From NCBI GenBank assembly GCA_964545075.1, contig CAZJFS010000044.1:1-27262 (forward strand): a stretch of 27,262 bases of DNA. Reading direction: 5' to 3'. The notes under the pieces are model-generated. The model had not been told where the DNA came from. It saw nothing but the letters and a program-made list of their open reading frames with translations, and did no database searches. Of this stretch, positions 1 through 7,675 are shown in pieces. The position numbers and the translations under genes were made by a program. Source of the DNA: DAOPXV01 sp035352535. Lineage in GTDB: Bacteria > Muiribacteriota > UBA9980. The stretch's first letter is position 1, and each line of letters opens with the position of its first letter.

Positions 1-717
1 CAGCTGCCACGCTTCGGTAAGATCATTTAAAAGCCTCGCTATGATCTTTTTCATGACGGTTTCTTCTATCGTGGTCAGCGAACGGGACTTCGGCAGTGTT
101 TTGCCTATACCACCAAAAAGCCTGTCTATCATGGAAAGCGCAAGGCTCGGGTTGATCTCGAATATCGCGTTTCCCTTCAGGTCTCCGCCCACGTCAAAAA
201 CAGATATTACCGAAGGATTCGGAACCGACCTGATGTATTCCTCGTATGTTATCTGATCGACCGATATGACCTGCACGTTGACGATCGTTCTAAGCATCGT
301 TGAAAGACTCGTGGTTACGGTTCGCGAAAAATTTTCATGTATCTTGTTGATCGTTCTTAACTGTTCTTTGACGAACTTATCCGGCCTTCTGAAATCGTAA
401 GGCTTGGTTTTCTTCTGTTTTTTTTCGGCTTTTGCCTTTTGGATCGCAAGCTGCTGGGCCTTTTCCTGCTCGTCAACGCCGGTCGTACCCAAAAATCCCG
501 GCTGAACAGGCGCCTGACCAAAAAACTGGGTCTGCTGCGGAGCCTGCTGAAACGGCATTGCCTGCTGTTGTTGCATCTGCTGCGCCTGGCCGAACGCCGG
601 CTGGTTTTGGGCCTGCGCTTCGGGTTGAGCCGCGCCGGGCGTTTCAATAGAACCGCCCGTTGCCAGAGCGCTCAACAATTCATCTATTTCATTTTGCGAC
701 ATTATATTGTCAGCCAT
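1..717 (-). CDS. fliM: Flagellar motor switch protein FliM (5' part, cut by window edge)
   Basis: FliM is part of the C-ring at the cytoplasmic face of the flagellar motor, where it binds CheY-P and sets rotation direction. I read 239 codons in frame to the window edge, so the C-terminal part is missing. The N-terminus carries the CheY-P-binding type motif MSQNEIDELLSAL (residues 6-18). A linker of about 85 residues rich in Gln, Ala and Pro follows (about 27-105), and then the family signature YDFRRPDKF (about 107-115) opens the CheC-like middle domain, with FDVGGDLKGNAIFEI near residue 180. The start is the ATG at 717, with a G-rich ribosome site (GGGCGG) upstream. The gene follows fliL after 29 bases. 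The linker is longer than the roughly 30 residues usual in this family. Confidence 0.95.
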   Translation of the reverse strand, partial: MADNIMSQNEIDELLSALATGGSIETPGAAQPEAQAQNQPAFGQAQQMQQQQAMPFQQAPQQTQFFGQAPVQPGFLGTTGVDEQEKAQQLAIQKAKAEKKQKKTKPYDFRRPDKFVKEQLRTINKIHENFSRTVTTSLSTMLRTIVNVQVISVDQITYEEYIRSVPNPSVISVFDVGGDLKGNAIFEINPSLALSMIDRLFGGIGKTLPKSRSLTTIEETVMKKIIARLLNDLTEAWQL

Positions 718-746
718 TTCATTCACCGCCCTTTACCGGGGATACG

Positions 747-1268
747 TTAATCTAGCACCATCGCTGAAAAATCAAATATATTTACGTTAACGACCATGAA
801 TTTCTTTTTCTTTCCGCCGCCAAGCATCGGCTTTTCCACTTTAATATTATTCTCGCCGACAATTTTATTGAGATCGTCAGCTATAGCTTTATGAAGCCTT
901 CCGTCCTGATAAGACTGCATAGCGTCTTTTACATAAAAAAGCATTATCGCCCTTGTGATGGTATCTTTTATCGCAGGTTTTTTAGTGGCCAGATATTCCT
1001 TGACCTTAACGTCGTTGACTTCGGCATTGATCTTGAATTTTATTATGCCTTTTTCGTTATCCTTTACCGTATAAGCGACTATCTCGTCAAGGTCTATGCT
1101 GTCAACGGCCACTTTGTCCGCGACCTCTTCGACGTCCTTGCTTTCCATGAGCATTTTATAGGTACTTATGGAAACGACCGCCGATAATACCATCGCCGCC
1201 AAAAAAGCAATTCCTATAAGCAAAAATTTTATAATCGAACTAGAAGGTTTCTTTTCTTCATCTGCCAT
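747..1268 (-). CDS. fliL: Flagellar basal body-associated protein FliL
   Basis: FliL is a single-pass inner-membrane protein that sits around the stator and supports torque generation. The 173-residue product has a short charged cytoplasmic N-terminus, one membrane helix at about residues 13-35, and a periplasmic domain with typical FliL features. These include the stretch beginning VDSIDLDEIVAYTV, a conserved part with TRAIMLFYVKDAM, and a hydrophobic C-terminus ending FDFSAMVLD. Length and layout match the family. The gene lies between flbD and fliM, as in Bacillus. A ribosome site of the form GGTG lies about 8 bases before the ATG. A sigma28-like promoter lies in the 99-base gap upstream. 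Confidence 0.93.
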   Translation of the reverse strand: MADEEKKPSSSIIKFLLIGIAFLAAMVLSAVVSISTYKMLMESKDVEEVADKVAVDSIDLDEIVAYTVKDNEKGIIKFKINAEVNDVKVKEYLATKKPAIKDTITRAIMLFYVKDAMQSYQDGRLHKAIADDLNKIVGENNIKVEKPMLGGGKKKKFMVVNVNIFDFSAMVLD

Positions 1269-1312
1269 TTCGAAACACCATCTTTATCAAAAATATTAGG
1301 ATTTGTATTAAA

Positions 1313-1339
1313 ATATCGGCAAAATGATGTCAGAATTAA
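1313..1339 (-). promoter_or_regulatory. Possible sigma28 (FliA/SigD-type) promoter before fliL
   Basis: On the minus strand TTAATTCT (1332-1339) is followed after exactly 11 bases by GCCGATAT (1313-1320). The classical flagellar sigma28 consensus is TAAAGTTT-N11-GCCGATAA. The -10 element matches 7 of 8 positions and the -35 element 5 of 8. The site lies in the gap between flbD and fliL, 44 bases before the fliL start. The weak -35 match keeps confidence moderate. Confidence 0.4.
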
Positions 1340-1367
1340 CTTAAATTTTAAAAGATAATTATGCTTC

Positions 1368-1580
1368 CTAACATGACTTTTTTATCGCCATGCGGTATCT
1401 CAACAAAATATCGGATCGAAATTTTATTATTTTTTCATAAACATCGTCTATAGAGTCGGCCACAATATACTTCGTGCCATCCGTAAGCACTATAAGCGTA
1501 TCAGGCGTGGACTCCATCAGAAGTATCAGTTCGGAATTAAGCATGAATTCTTTTCCGTTTATCCGTTTTAGTTTTATCAT
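1368..1580 (-). CDS. flbD: FlbD/SwrD family small flagellar protein
   Basis: This 70-residue protein has the FlbD family pattern: an N-terminal MIKLKRINGKEFMLN, then a stretch with LIVLTDGTKYIVADSIDDVYEKI. The Bacillus homologue (YlzI/SwrD) raises flagellar torque; the family otherwise has no known catalytic role. In many genomes it lies directly after flgE, as it does here, followed by fliL. It has no signal peptide or membrane helix, so it is likely cytoplasmic. The ATG at 1580 has the ribosome site AGGGA a few bases upstream. It is the first gene after the flgE hairpin and has its own predicted sigma70-type promoter. Confidence 0.85.
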   Translation of the reverse strand: MIKLKRINGKEFMLNSELILLMESTPDTLIVLTDGTKYIVADSIDDVYEKIIKFRSDILLRYRMAIKKSC

Positions 1581-1626
1581 TTTCCCTGCTTTTAATATTA
1601 AAAATAATTAATATACTCCACATTAC

Positions 1627-1655
1627 ATTGTATCAAAAAACCCTTATAAAGTCAA
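1627..1655 (-). promoter_or_regulatory. Sigma70-type promoter for flbD-fliL-fliM
   Basis: On the minus strand TTGACT (1650-1655) is followed after 17 bases by TACAAT (1627-1632), with an extended -10 dinucleotide (TGA directly before TACAAT). Both boxes match the consensus at 5 of 6 positions at ideal spacing. The expected transcript start is near 1620, about 40 bases before flbD. The -35 box overlaps the distal arm of the flgE hairpin by two bases. Confidence 0.6.
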
Positions 1656-1693
1656 ATATGAGCGGCCGGAAAGCATCCGTACCGCTCATATTT
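1654..1693 (-). terminator. Hairpin after flgE, probable terminator
   Basis: A perfect 12-base inverted repeat has arms at 1654-1665 and 1682-1693 (AAATATGAGCGG and its complement), with a 16-base loop that can pair further through GGA/TCC. It lies 38 bases after the flgE stop. The distal arm ends in TTT but is not followed by a long T-run. It could therefore be a weak intrinsic terminator or an mRNA 3'-end-stabilising or processing structure. Confidence 0.55.
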
Positions 1694-1731
1694 AAACATC
1701 GCGATAAATTTATTGCAACATCATAACCCGG

Positions 1732-4700
1732 TTAACGCTTCATCGCAAGTATGTCCTGAATCATTTGATCCGCCGTAGTTATCGATTTTGAATTTGCCTG
1801 AAATCCGCGCTGTGACGTTATCATGTCGGTAAATTCCTTCGAAAGATCGACATTCGACATTTCAAGGTTCTGGGACGCCAGCTTCCCGCGGCCATCGGCC
1901 GATGCGGCGCCGACCTGCGCTTTTCCGGAATTTGAACCTTCAGAATAAAGGTTATCTGAAAATTTTTCGAGTCCGGCGTCGTTTACGAACTTCGCTATTC
2001 CAAGCTGAGCTATGGCTACTTTCTGGCCGTTCGTATAAGATCCCTTTATAATCCCGGAGTCTTCGATCAAAAATCCGTCAAGCTTGCCCATCGCGTACCC
2101 GTCGCTTGTTTTAACGGCGGTTGAAAAAGCTCCGTCATATTGAGTTATGAGATCGCAATTCAGCTTAAATTCAACTTTATTGGCGTTTTTAGGAGTAAAG
2201 CTTATAGACTTGACGTAATCTGGAAGTATCACTCCGTTCGCGACCGCCGTTGCTGTAGAATCAACCTTGCCGACGTTATTGAAAATCAGAAGCCCGGTTC
2301 CCGAACCGACTATCGTGTCATTGGCTAGTTTTAATTCAGTGGCGGTCGGCGTCGTTCCGGCCGCGGGATTGTTCTGAAAATATTCCTTCATAAGCGCATC
2401 GTTCTCATCGAGCGACGCCCTGTACGCCCATTTTCCCGCTTCGACCTTTTCAAATTGCATATTCATCGTATGCGACTGACCGCTGCTATCATAAATGCTC
2501 ATGGGAACAGTGTGAACGGCGCCGGGCGTCAGAGTGACCGAAACGTCGGAACCTGAAACGCCGCCTGAATTCACCGTGAAATCAGCGCTGTATGAATTGA
2601 GGGTAGGAACGTTTATTTTAATGTTGTTGGCGTTTCTTTCATTGGTCGTGGTTATGGTAGCGGTACCGGACTGAAAGTTCGAACTGTTAAGTATTATTTC
2701 ACCTATATTTGCGTTTCCTATTATCTGGCCGTCCTTTACGTTGTTATATTTAAGCTCGACGGAAGCTCCTCCCGCCGCGGGAGTAAACACATCCAGCATA
2801 TTAAAGGACTGTTCACTTCCAAGAACCGTAGTGGGAGTAGATGTTCCTAATATCGAATCATTTATCGTATAAGTCGATGAACTGAAAGCGGTTGGAGCAT
2901 CCGTCATAGCCGCTGTAGCGGCGGGATAAGTGGTGGCCGAACCCGGAACCGTCGGAATTATGCTTATATTCGCCGCGGAACCGGTGATGGATCTTTTCAC
3001 TACAACGCGATCGCCCTGCATTTCCGCCGTTACACCGCCAATCTGACTGTTTATGGCTTCTATAAAATCCGATACGGTCGAACCATCGGTACCATAAGCG
3101 ACGGATTGCGTCGAACTAAATCCAAGTATGGCGTCGGCATTCTGGATATTCACTTTATATGTAGCTCCGCGATGCGTCTGCTGTATTGAAAGTTTGTTGG
3201 TAACGGTATCAAAAGTAGAGTATGCTATATTCGGATTAGTCGGATCCGTAGTTTCAACCGTACGGAACAACGTATTTATTTTGTTTGCGACGAAATTTCC
3301 CATCTGACCCTGAGTGAGACCTGAAACGTCCGCCGTATCCCATGAAACAAGATTTCCATTTATTATTATGCTTCCGGCGACGTATCCTCCGGCCGGCGGA
3401 GCGGATATCGCGTTCGCGCCCGTAAGCGTTCCATAATTTCCGGAACTTAAACCCGAAAGTTGCACGGGCGTTTGGCTATCTATAGATATCTTGAAATTAG
3501 TTACGTCTCCGATATCCAGATCGGCGAATGTGGTGAATCTCGAAAGACCCGTTTTTACGCCCGTTATATTTGATGAAGTGGCGGCGATCTTTGTTACCGT
3601 TATCGAATGAACGCCTGATTGCACCGTTCCGCTGGCCGCGGTAAGCTGCGCAAAACCTCCCGCCTGAGCCGGCGTCGAAGTCGTCGTCGTTGTGACTCCG
3701 GGAAAAGTAGCGGCCTTTGCGGCATTATTAGGATTCACAAAATTGATCTTGATGTCCCTTAAAATATCCTTCGTTCCAGGTGAAGCGTCGGTAAGCTGTA
3801 TCTTTCCGGTCGTCGAATTATAAGTCGGCACCGCATTCGGAAAGAAGGTCTTCAGATTTTCCATAAGCGTCGCGAGCGTCATGTCCGGACCTATGGGAAG
3901 AGTTTTCTCGGCTATCGCAAGTCCGTTCCCGTCGATACCCGATACAACCAGCGACTCGTCGCCGTCAAGGTTTCTAAGATCAAACTGCGCGCCAGCATCG
4001 GCATTCGTATTATCATAAAGTTCCGACAATTTAGTGGTCATATCCGTCACCGCTACGCCATTCTTGGAAAGCGGATATGCCGAGGCCCATGTCGAAGATT
4101 CAAGCGATTTCAACGTAGCGCCTTCAATATTTGCGCTATTATTGGCTTGCAGGGTCGAAGTCGGAGGCGTTCCCGTCGCGCCGTCCGGATCGAACGTGAG
4201 CACCGGCCCGCCAGTTGAAGTGGTGATCTTTCCGTTTTCATCGAAAGTCAGCTTCCCGGTGCCGACCTGACCCTGTGTATCGTCGATGGCGGTCCAGAAC
4301 CAGTTGCTTTTATCCAGTTTGGCGAATTTTATCTTAAGCGTCTGCTGCGCTCCGGTATCGTCATAATAAACCATCTGACGCTCTTCCGGAAGATTTCTCT
4401 CAGCGGCCGAGTTCTGAAGGTTCGACGCGAATTCTACTATCGAAGTGGAAGCGGCGGGCAGCTTGGTATATTCAGCGAAATTTATCGTGCTAAGCTTGTC
4501 GCTCGTGTTGATCGTAAGAGCGTGAGTCGTATCATCTTCCTTGGCGGTCCATCCCATTATCTTGGTGGACGAGCCGGAATGAACAAGATTTGACGCGCTG
4601 TCCAGATCGAGCGTCCCGGTCCTTGTATAATACTGGCTGGTTCCATTGGTGGTCACCAGAAACCCTTCACCCTGTATCGCGACATCAAGCTCACGCCCGG

Positions 4701-4962
4701 TATTTTGAAGCGCGCCCTGCGTAAATACATTATCGATGGATCCGATTTTAACGCCAAGGCCGACTTCCATCGGGTTAATTCCACCGAGGTTTCCTATCGG
4801 CGCCTGACCGTTAGCTATGGTCTGGCTTAATATATCCTTGAATATTACTCTTCCCTTTTTATACCCGTAATTGTTAACGTTCGCTATGTTATTTGAGATT
4901 ACATCCATTTGCGTCTGATGTGTCTGGAGACCCAGAACGCCAGAACTAAATGTTCTCATCAT
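1732..4962 (-). CDS. flgE: Flagellar hook protein FlgE, unusually large (1076 aa)
   Basis: FlgE polymerises into the hook, the universal joint between rod and filament. The N-terminus has the rod/hook signature (LQTHQTQMDVISNNIANVNN, about residues 12-31) and the LDVAIQGEGFL motif near 92-102. The C-terminus has the matching D0/D1 helix (SNVDLSKEFTDMITSQRGFQ, about 1036-1055). Two FlgE D2-like modules are visible, at about 175-260 and 815-935, each with a YD(D/S)(T/S)G core. The region between them (about 260-810) is Thr/Ser-rich and holds three stretches resembling the flagellin/FliD IN repeat, near 355-410, 545-610 and 620-670. The Salmonella protein has about 400 residues, so this one is more than twice as long. 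Two ATGs stand in tandem (4962, 4959); GGGGAGGG is seven bases before the first. The gene is intact with no frameshift. Confidence 0.95.
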   Translation of the reverse strand: MMRTFSSGVLGLQTHQTQMDVISNNIANVNNYGYKKGRVIFKDILSQTIANGQAPIGNLGGINPMEVGLGVKIGSIDNVFTQGALQNTGRELDVAIQGEGFLVTTNGTSQYYTRTGTLDLDSASNLVHSGSSTKIMGWTAKEDDTTHALTINTSDKLSTINFAEYTKLPAASTSIVEFASNLQNSAAERNLPEERQMVYYDDTGAQQTLKIKFAKLDKSNWFWTAIDDTQGQVGTGKLTFDENGKITTSTGGPVLTFDPDGATGTPPTSTLQANNSANIEGATLKSLESSTWASAYPLSKNGVAVTDMTTKLSELYDNTNADAGAQFDLRNLDGDESLVVSGIDGNGLAIAEKTLPIGPDMTLATLMENLKTFFPNAVPTYNSTTGKIQLTDASPGTKDILRDIKINFVNPNNAAKAATFPGVTTTTTSTPAQAGGFAQLTAASGTVQSGVHSITVTKIAATSSNITGVKTGLSRFTTFADLDIGDVTNFKISIDSQTPVQLSGLSSGNYGTLTGANAISAPPAGGYVAGSIIINGNLVSWDTADVSGLTQGQMGNFVANKINTLFRTVETTDPTNPNIAYSTFDTVTNKLSIQQTHRGATYKVNIQNADAILGFSSTQSVAYGTDGSTVSDFIEAINSQIGGVTAEMQGDRVVVKRSITGSAANISIIPTVPGSATTYPAATAAMTDAPTAFSSSTYTINDSILGTSTPTTVLGSEQSFNMLDVFTPAAGGASVELKYNNVKDGQIIGNANIGEIILNSSNFQSGTATITTTNERNANNIKINVPTLNSYSADFTVNSGGVSGSDVSVTLTPGAVHTVPMSIYDSSGQSHTMNMQFEKVEAGKWAYRASLDENDALMKEYFQNNPAAGTTPTATELKLANDTIVGSGTGLLIFNNVGKVDSTATAVANGVILPDYVKSISFTPKNANKVEFKLNCDLITQYDGAFSTAVKTSDGYAMGKLDGFLIEDSGIIKGSYTNGQKVAIAQLGIAKFVNDAGLEKFSDNLYSEGSNSGKAQVGAASADGRGKLASQNLEMSNVDLSKEFTDMITSQRGFQANSKSITTADQMIQDILAMKR

Positions 4963-5117
4963 AATATTACCCTCCCCTGGTTTTTAATTCACTTCAGCCG
5001 ATATCGCTGATATTTGCCGCTTCAGTCATTCGGCGGCGGGAGGGCCCCCTATCCGTGATGGAAGTTATGCGCCATCGCATTCGTCTTCACAGGAATCGGT
5101 CCGGCCCGTTATTCGTC

Positions 5118-5549
5118 TTATGCTATTACCGCACTGTCAATATTAGTAAACACATTGTTCAACATATCGTTTTTGTCAAGAACTGTAACTACCGTCTTGT
5201 TTTTTACGGACATCAGAAAAGCTTTGTCATCAAGCATTACCAGAGAATCACGCGCGCCTTTCCCGGCCAGCTTATCGTAAGCGGCGTTAAGCCTTTCATA
5301 ATCAGCCTTGTCAAGATTTATTCCCCTGCTTTGCAACCTTTTTGACGCGTGCGCTGAAAACTCAACCTTTGAACCTTGTTTTAAAACATCGGACAGTATC
5401 TCACCGAAACTTTTCGAGGCTTTCGACGTAGAAACGGCGTCAGCCTGATTTAATTTTTGAGTTCCGGTCCTTATGCCCTGGGCTACGCCCGCGAAGCTTC
5501 TGTCAAAATTCGCCGTCTTTAAGGTCTCGACGGAAATCGAATTGGCCAT
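5118..5549 (-). CDS. Flagellar operon protein (TIGR02530-type, function unknown)
   Basis: This is a small soluble protein of 143 residues found between flgD and flgE in many Bacillus- and spirochaete-type operons. The family pattern is visible in the middle: a Phe-Ser-x-His-Ala-x-x-Arg-Leu-x-x-Arg-x-Ile motif (FSAHASKRLQSRGINL), then a helical stretch, then ALVML-like strands (SLVMLDDKAFLMSVKNKTVV). The N-terminal third looks disordered. Its biochemical role is not established; proposals link it to hook assembly. I chose the ATG at 5549. A GTG at 5558 would add three residues but lies inside the ribosome site GGCGGTGA that serves the ATG. The gene follows the flgD stop almost without a gap. 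Confidence 0.85.
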   Translation of the reverse strand: MANSISVETLKTANFDRSFAGVAQGIRTGTQKLNQADAVSTSKASKSFGEILSDVLKQGSKVEFSAHASKRLQSRGINLDKADYERLNAAYDKLAGKGARDSLVMLDDKAFLMSVKNKTVVTVLDKNDMLNNVFTNIDSAVIA

Positions 5550-5554
5550 TGGAA

Positions 5555-5562
5555 TCACCGCC
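5555..5562 (-). promoter_or_regulatory. Ribosome site deciding the start at 5549
   Basis: GGCGGTGA lies five bases before the ATG at 5549. It contains the alternative GTG, which therefore is unlikely to be the start. It begins at the flgD stop codon, which suggests coupled translation. Confidence 0.6.
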
Positions 5563-6044
5563 TAACTTGCAGTACCACCTGAAACATTGGTGATGTCACT
5601 CATTTTAACTTCTTTATCGCCAACTTTGAACACATACTCGTTGTTTGAAAATTTAATTGAAGTGACTTTACCTTCGAGAAATTTCGTGCCTTCTTCGTTT
5701 ATAGGTAAGGTCGTGGTTACGGTCTTGCCAATAAAATTAACCGCGCTCATCTGCGAAGACGTCGACTGCTGCGCCAGAAAATTCGTAAATGAAGTGTTGA
5801 GGTTGGTCATCTGCTCGAGCGACGAAAATTGCGCCTGCTGCGCCACAAGCTCCTTGTTATCCATGGGCGACGTAGGATCCTGATATTTTAACTCGGTCAT
5901 GAGAAGTTTCATGAATTCGTCCTTGCCCAGCGTTTTAGTAGCCGCGGTTGTAGTAGATTTAGTGGTATCCGCCGTCGAGTATTTGCTTATCAGATCATTC
6001 GTGATCTGTTGCGAACTGTCCGTAGCACTTGTTGTAGTAGACAT
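5562..6044 (-). CDS. flgD: Flagellar hook assembly (capping) protein FlgD
   Basis: FlgD caps the growing hook and guides addition of FlgE subunits; it is exported and lost when the hook is complete. The 160-residue product has the N-terminal family signature: LGKDEFMKLLMTELKYQDP near residue 40, then MDNKELVAQQAQFSSLEQM. The C-terminal part is short (FIGKTV...FKVGDKEVKMSDITNV) and lacks the extended Ig/tudor-like domain of enterobacterial FlgD, as is common in Gram-positive and spirochaete relatives. A longer frame reaches back to 6092, but a strong AAGGAGG lies seven bases before the ATG at 6044, so I start there. It follows fliK and precedes the small flagellar-operon gene. Confidence 0.92.
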   Translation of the reverse strand: MSTTTSATDSSQQITNDLISKYSTADTTKSTTTAATKTLGKDEFMKLLMTELKYQDPTSPMDNKELVAQQAQFSSLEQMTNLNTSFTNFLAQQSTSSQMSAVNFIGKTVTTTLPINEEGTKFLEGKVTSIKFSNNEYVFKVGDKEVKMSDITNVSGGTAS

Positions 6045-6051
6045 TTTAGGG

Positions 6052-6058
6052 CCTCCTT
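6052..6058 (-). promoter_or_regulatory. Strong Shine-Dalgarno deciding the flgD start
   Basis: AAGGAGG on the minus strand with a seven-base spacer to the ATG at 6044. The upstream in-frame ATG at 6092 has no comparable site. Confidence 0.75.
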
Positions 6059-6097
6059 TTTTTAACAGGTATTTTTTCAATTTTTGTTTCATAGCCG

Positions 6098-7531
6098 TTA
6101 GATCCTCATATTGACCGCCTGGTCATCTGAAACCAGGGTTTGTCCCGATGCCGGCCCTTCGCCGCACGTTATTGAAGCCTGCTCATTGACGGCGACTCCG
6201 GCTCGCTGATGCTCGTCGAATCTTCCGCTACCGCCGTCCCCGGCCATGTTCCGGTTGAAATTCTGCCGGTCGCCGCTTAAATTTTCTCCGCCCGCGAAAA
6301 GCGAAGCGTCTTTTGAAAATTCTATCTTCGCGACCTTGATGCCTTTTTCGCCGAGCATCTCCTTAAGCTGATCCGAAGCCGCGACAAGCATCTCGTGCGT
6401 CTGAGCGTTCTCCGAACCGAACTTGGCCGTCACTCCGCCATCGTTTAAAACGATCTCGAGGCTTATCCTTCCAAGCGCTTCAGGATTAAGGGACATCTTA
6501 ATGGCGTATGTGTTTTCAGCAGCGCCCGACTTCAAGCCGCCTACATTGTTTTTTATCTGCTCAATAACCGAAGCCTGGTCAATTTTTGAAGGCGCCTTGA
6601 CCTCAAAAACTTTTCCGGTCGCATCGGCCTGTTGATTCTTCGAGTTTAAAGAAACTCCGGCCTGGCTATTTTCGGCGGTCTTCTTCTGGCCGCCCTTGTT
6701 CAAAAGCGTTTTGGCCGCATTTTCACCCGAGCTGATCTTGATGTCGCCTTCGCCTTCATTCACCCGCTTACCGGCCAAAGCTGAATTTTTCAAAAGAGAT
6801 ATCTCGCTTTGCTTGCCTTTTTTTCCGTCAGCGCGGAGATTATCCTTTGCATTCACATTTTTGCTTTTTTGAAAGGATTCGAGTTCGATCTTAAAATCCG
6901 CAAGATTTACGGCTGGAAATTCCTTTTTTATAATGTTCTCTATCTTGGTCATAAATTTTTCGACATTAAAATTACCGGTATTTTTTAATTTAAGGTCTAT
7001 TTCTACCTTCTTATCAGTTCCCGTCTTTTTTTCCCGCGGAGTAACTTTAAACGTCAGCTGCGACGAGAATGTTTTATCGAGAAACGCCGCCATAGCTGAA
7101 GCATCGGTTTCTTTTTTGGTTGCGTTTTCCACTTTTTCTTCGGCCTTATTTTCAGTTACGGTTTCGGTTTCATCGGCGGACTCTTTTGCGGACCCGGTTT
7201 CTCTTTTTTCATCAATTACGGTGTCTTTTTCTTTTTCAACCGGATATTTTTCCTCCGGCTCTGACTTTACGACATCATCGATTTTTAAGGATACATCGGT
7301 TTTATAATTTTCCATCGAACGTAAAGTAAGGGCCCTGGGCTGAACATTGAGCGACTCCGATTGAAGCTGGGACGCATTGCTCTGATTACCAGCTTCCGGC
7401 TGGCCTAATTTCCCTATCAGAAGTTGCATGAAATCCTTGCCGCTCTTTTCAGATGTTCGTAAAGAGCCGTTCGAAAGTTGGGTCGATGTTGAAACAGACT
7501 TGTTTTCATCGAATTTACTTATGGCTACCAT
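6098..7531 (-). CDS. fliK: Flagellar hook-length control protein FliK
   Basis: FliK is a secreted ruler that measures hook length and switches the export apparatus from hook to filament substrates. The first 330 of 477 residues are low complexity, rich in Lys, Glu, Ser and Thr, and look unfolded. The C-terminal Flg_hook domain (about 335-410) has the characteristic MSLNPEALGRISLEIVLNDG and then AASDQLKEMLGEKGIKVAKIE. A further disordered tail follows. The start ATG at 7531 has GAGGTGA a few bases upstream. This gene is first after the long AT-rich hairpin and has its own sigma28-like promoter. The placement before flgD agrees with its role in hook building. Confidence 0.92.
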   Translation of the reverse strand: MVAISKFDENKSVSTSTQLSNGSLRTSEKSGKDFMQLLIGKLGQPEAGNQSNASQLQSESLNVQPRALTLRSMENYKTDVSLKIDDVVKSEPEEKYPVEKEKDTVIDEKRETGSAKESADETETVTENKAEEKVENATKKETDASAMAAFLDKTFSSQLTFKVTPREKKTGTDKKVEIDLKLKNTGNFNVEKFMTKIENIIKKEFPAVNLADFKIELESFQKSKNVNAKDNLRADGKKGKQSEISLLKNSALAGKRVNEGEGDIKISSGENAAKTLLNKGGQKKTAENSQAGVSLNSKNQQADATGKVFEVKAPSKIDQASVIEQIKNNVGGLKSGAAENTYAIKMSLNPEALGRISLEIVLNDGGVTAKFGSENAQTHEMLVAASDQLKEMLGEKGIKVAKIEFSKDASLFAGGENLSGDRQNFNRNMAGDGGSGRFDEHQRAGVAVNEQASITCGEGPASGQTLVSDDQAVNMRI

Positions 7532-7578
7532 AAATCACCTCGCTTTTTATATTTTTAAAAAATCCTTCTCTAACTGTT

Positions 7579-7606
7579 TTATCGGCATTTTACTAATAAA
7601 ACTTGA
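7579..7606 (-). promoter_or_regulatory. Sigma28 (FliA/SigD-type) promoter for fliK-flgD-flgE
   Basis: On the minus strand TCAAGTTT (7599-7606) and GCCGATAA (7579-7586) are separated by 12 bases. The -10 element is identical to the enterobacterial sigma28 consensus, and the -35 differs from TAAAGTTT at one position; spacing is one base longer than the usual 11. The expected transcript start is near 7571, about 40 bases before fliK. The site lies in a true intergenic gap directly after a terminator-like hairpin. Confidence 0.68.
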
Positions 7607-7675
7607 TATTTTTTTATTATCGCGAATATGAGATTCTTTTACTCTTTTAAGCTTTTTAAAAATGAAGCTAAGGAA

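Noticed and set aside
357..647. Minus-strand Arg/Lys-rich frame of 96 codons inside fliM
   Set aside because: It is another frame of the FliM linker and YDFRRP region; the FliM frame carries the conserved motifs.
439..750. Plus-strand frame of 103 codons over the start of fliM
   Set aside because: It lies antisense to a clear FliM coding region; its composition comes from the Gln-rich FliM linker read backwards. No ribosome site or family match.
4963..5117. Possible sigma54 or sigma28 promoter before flgE
   Set aside because: A TGGCGC...TTCC stretch lacks the required GC of the -12 element, and GCCGAATG has no matching -35. I see no supportable promoter; flgE is probably read from the fliK promoter.
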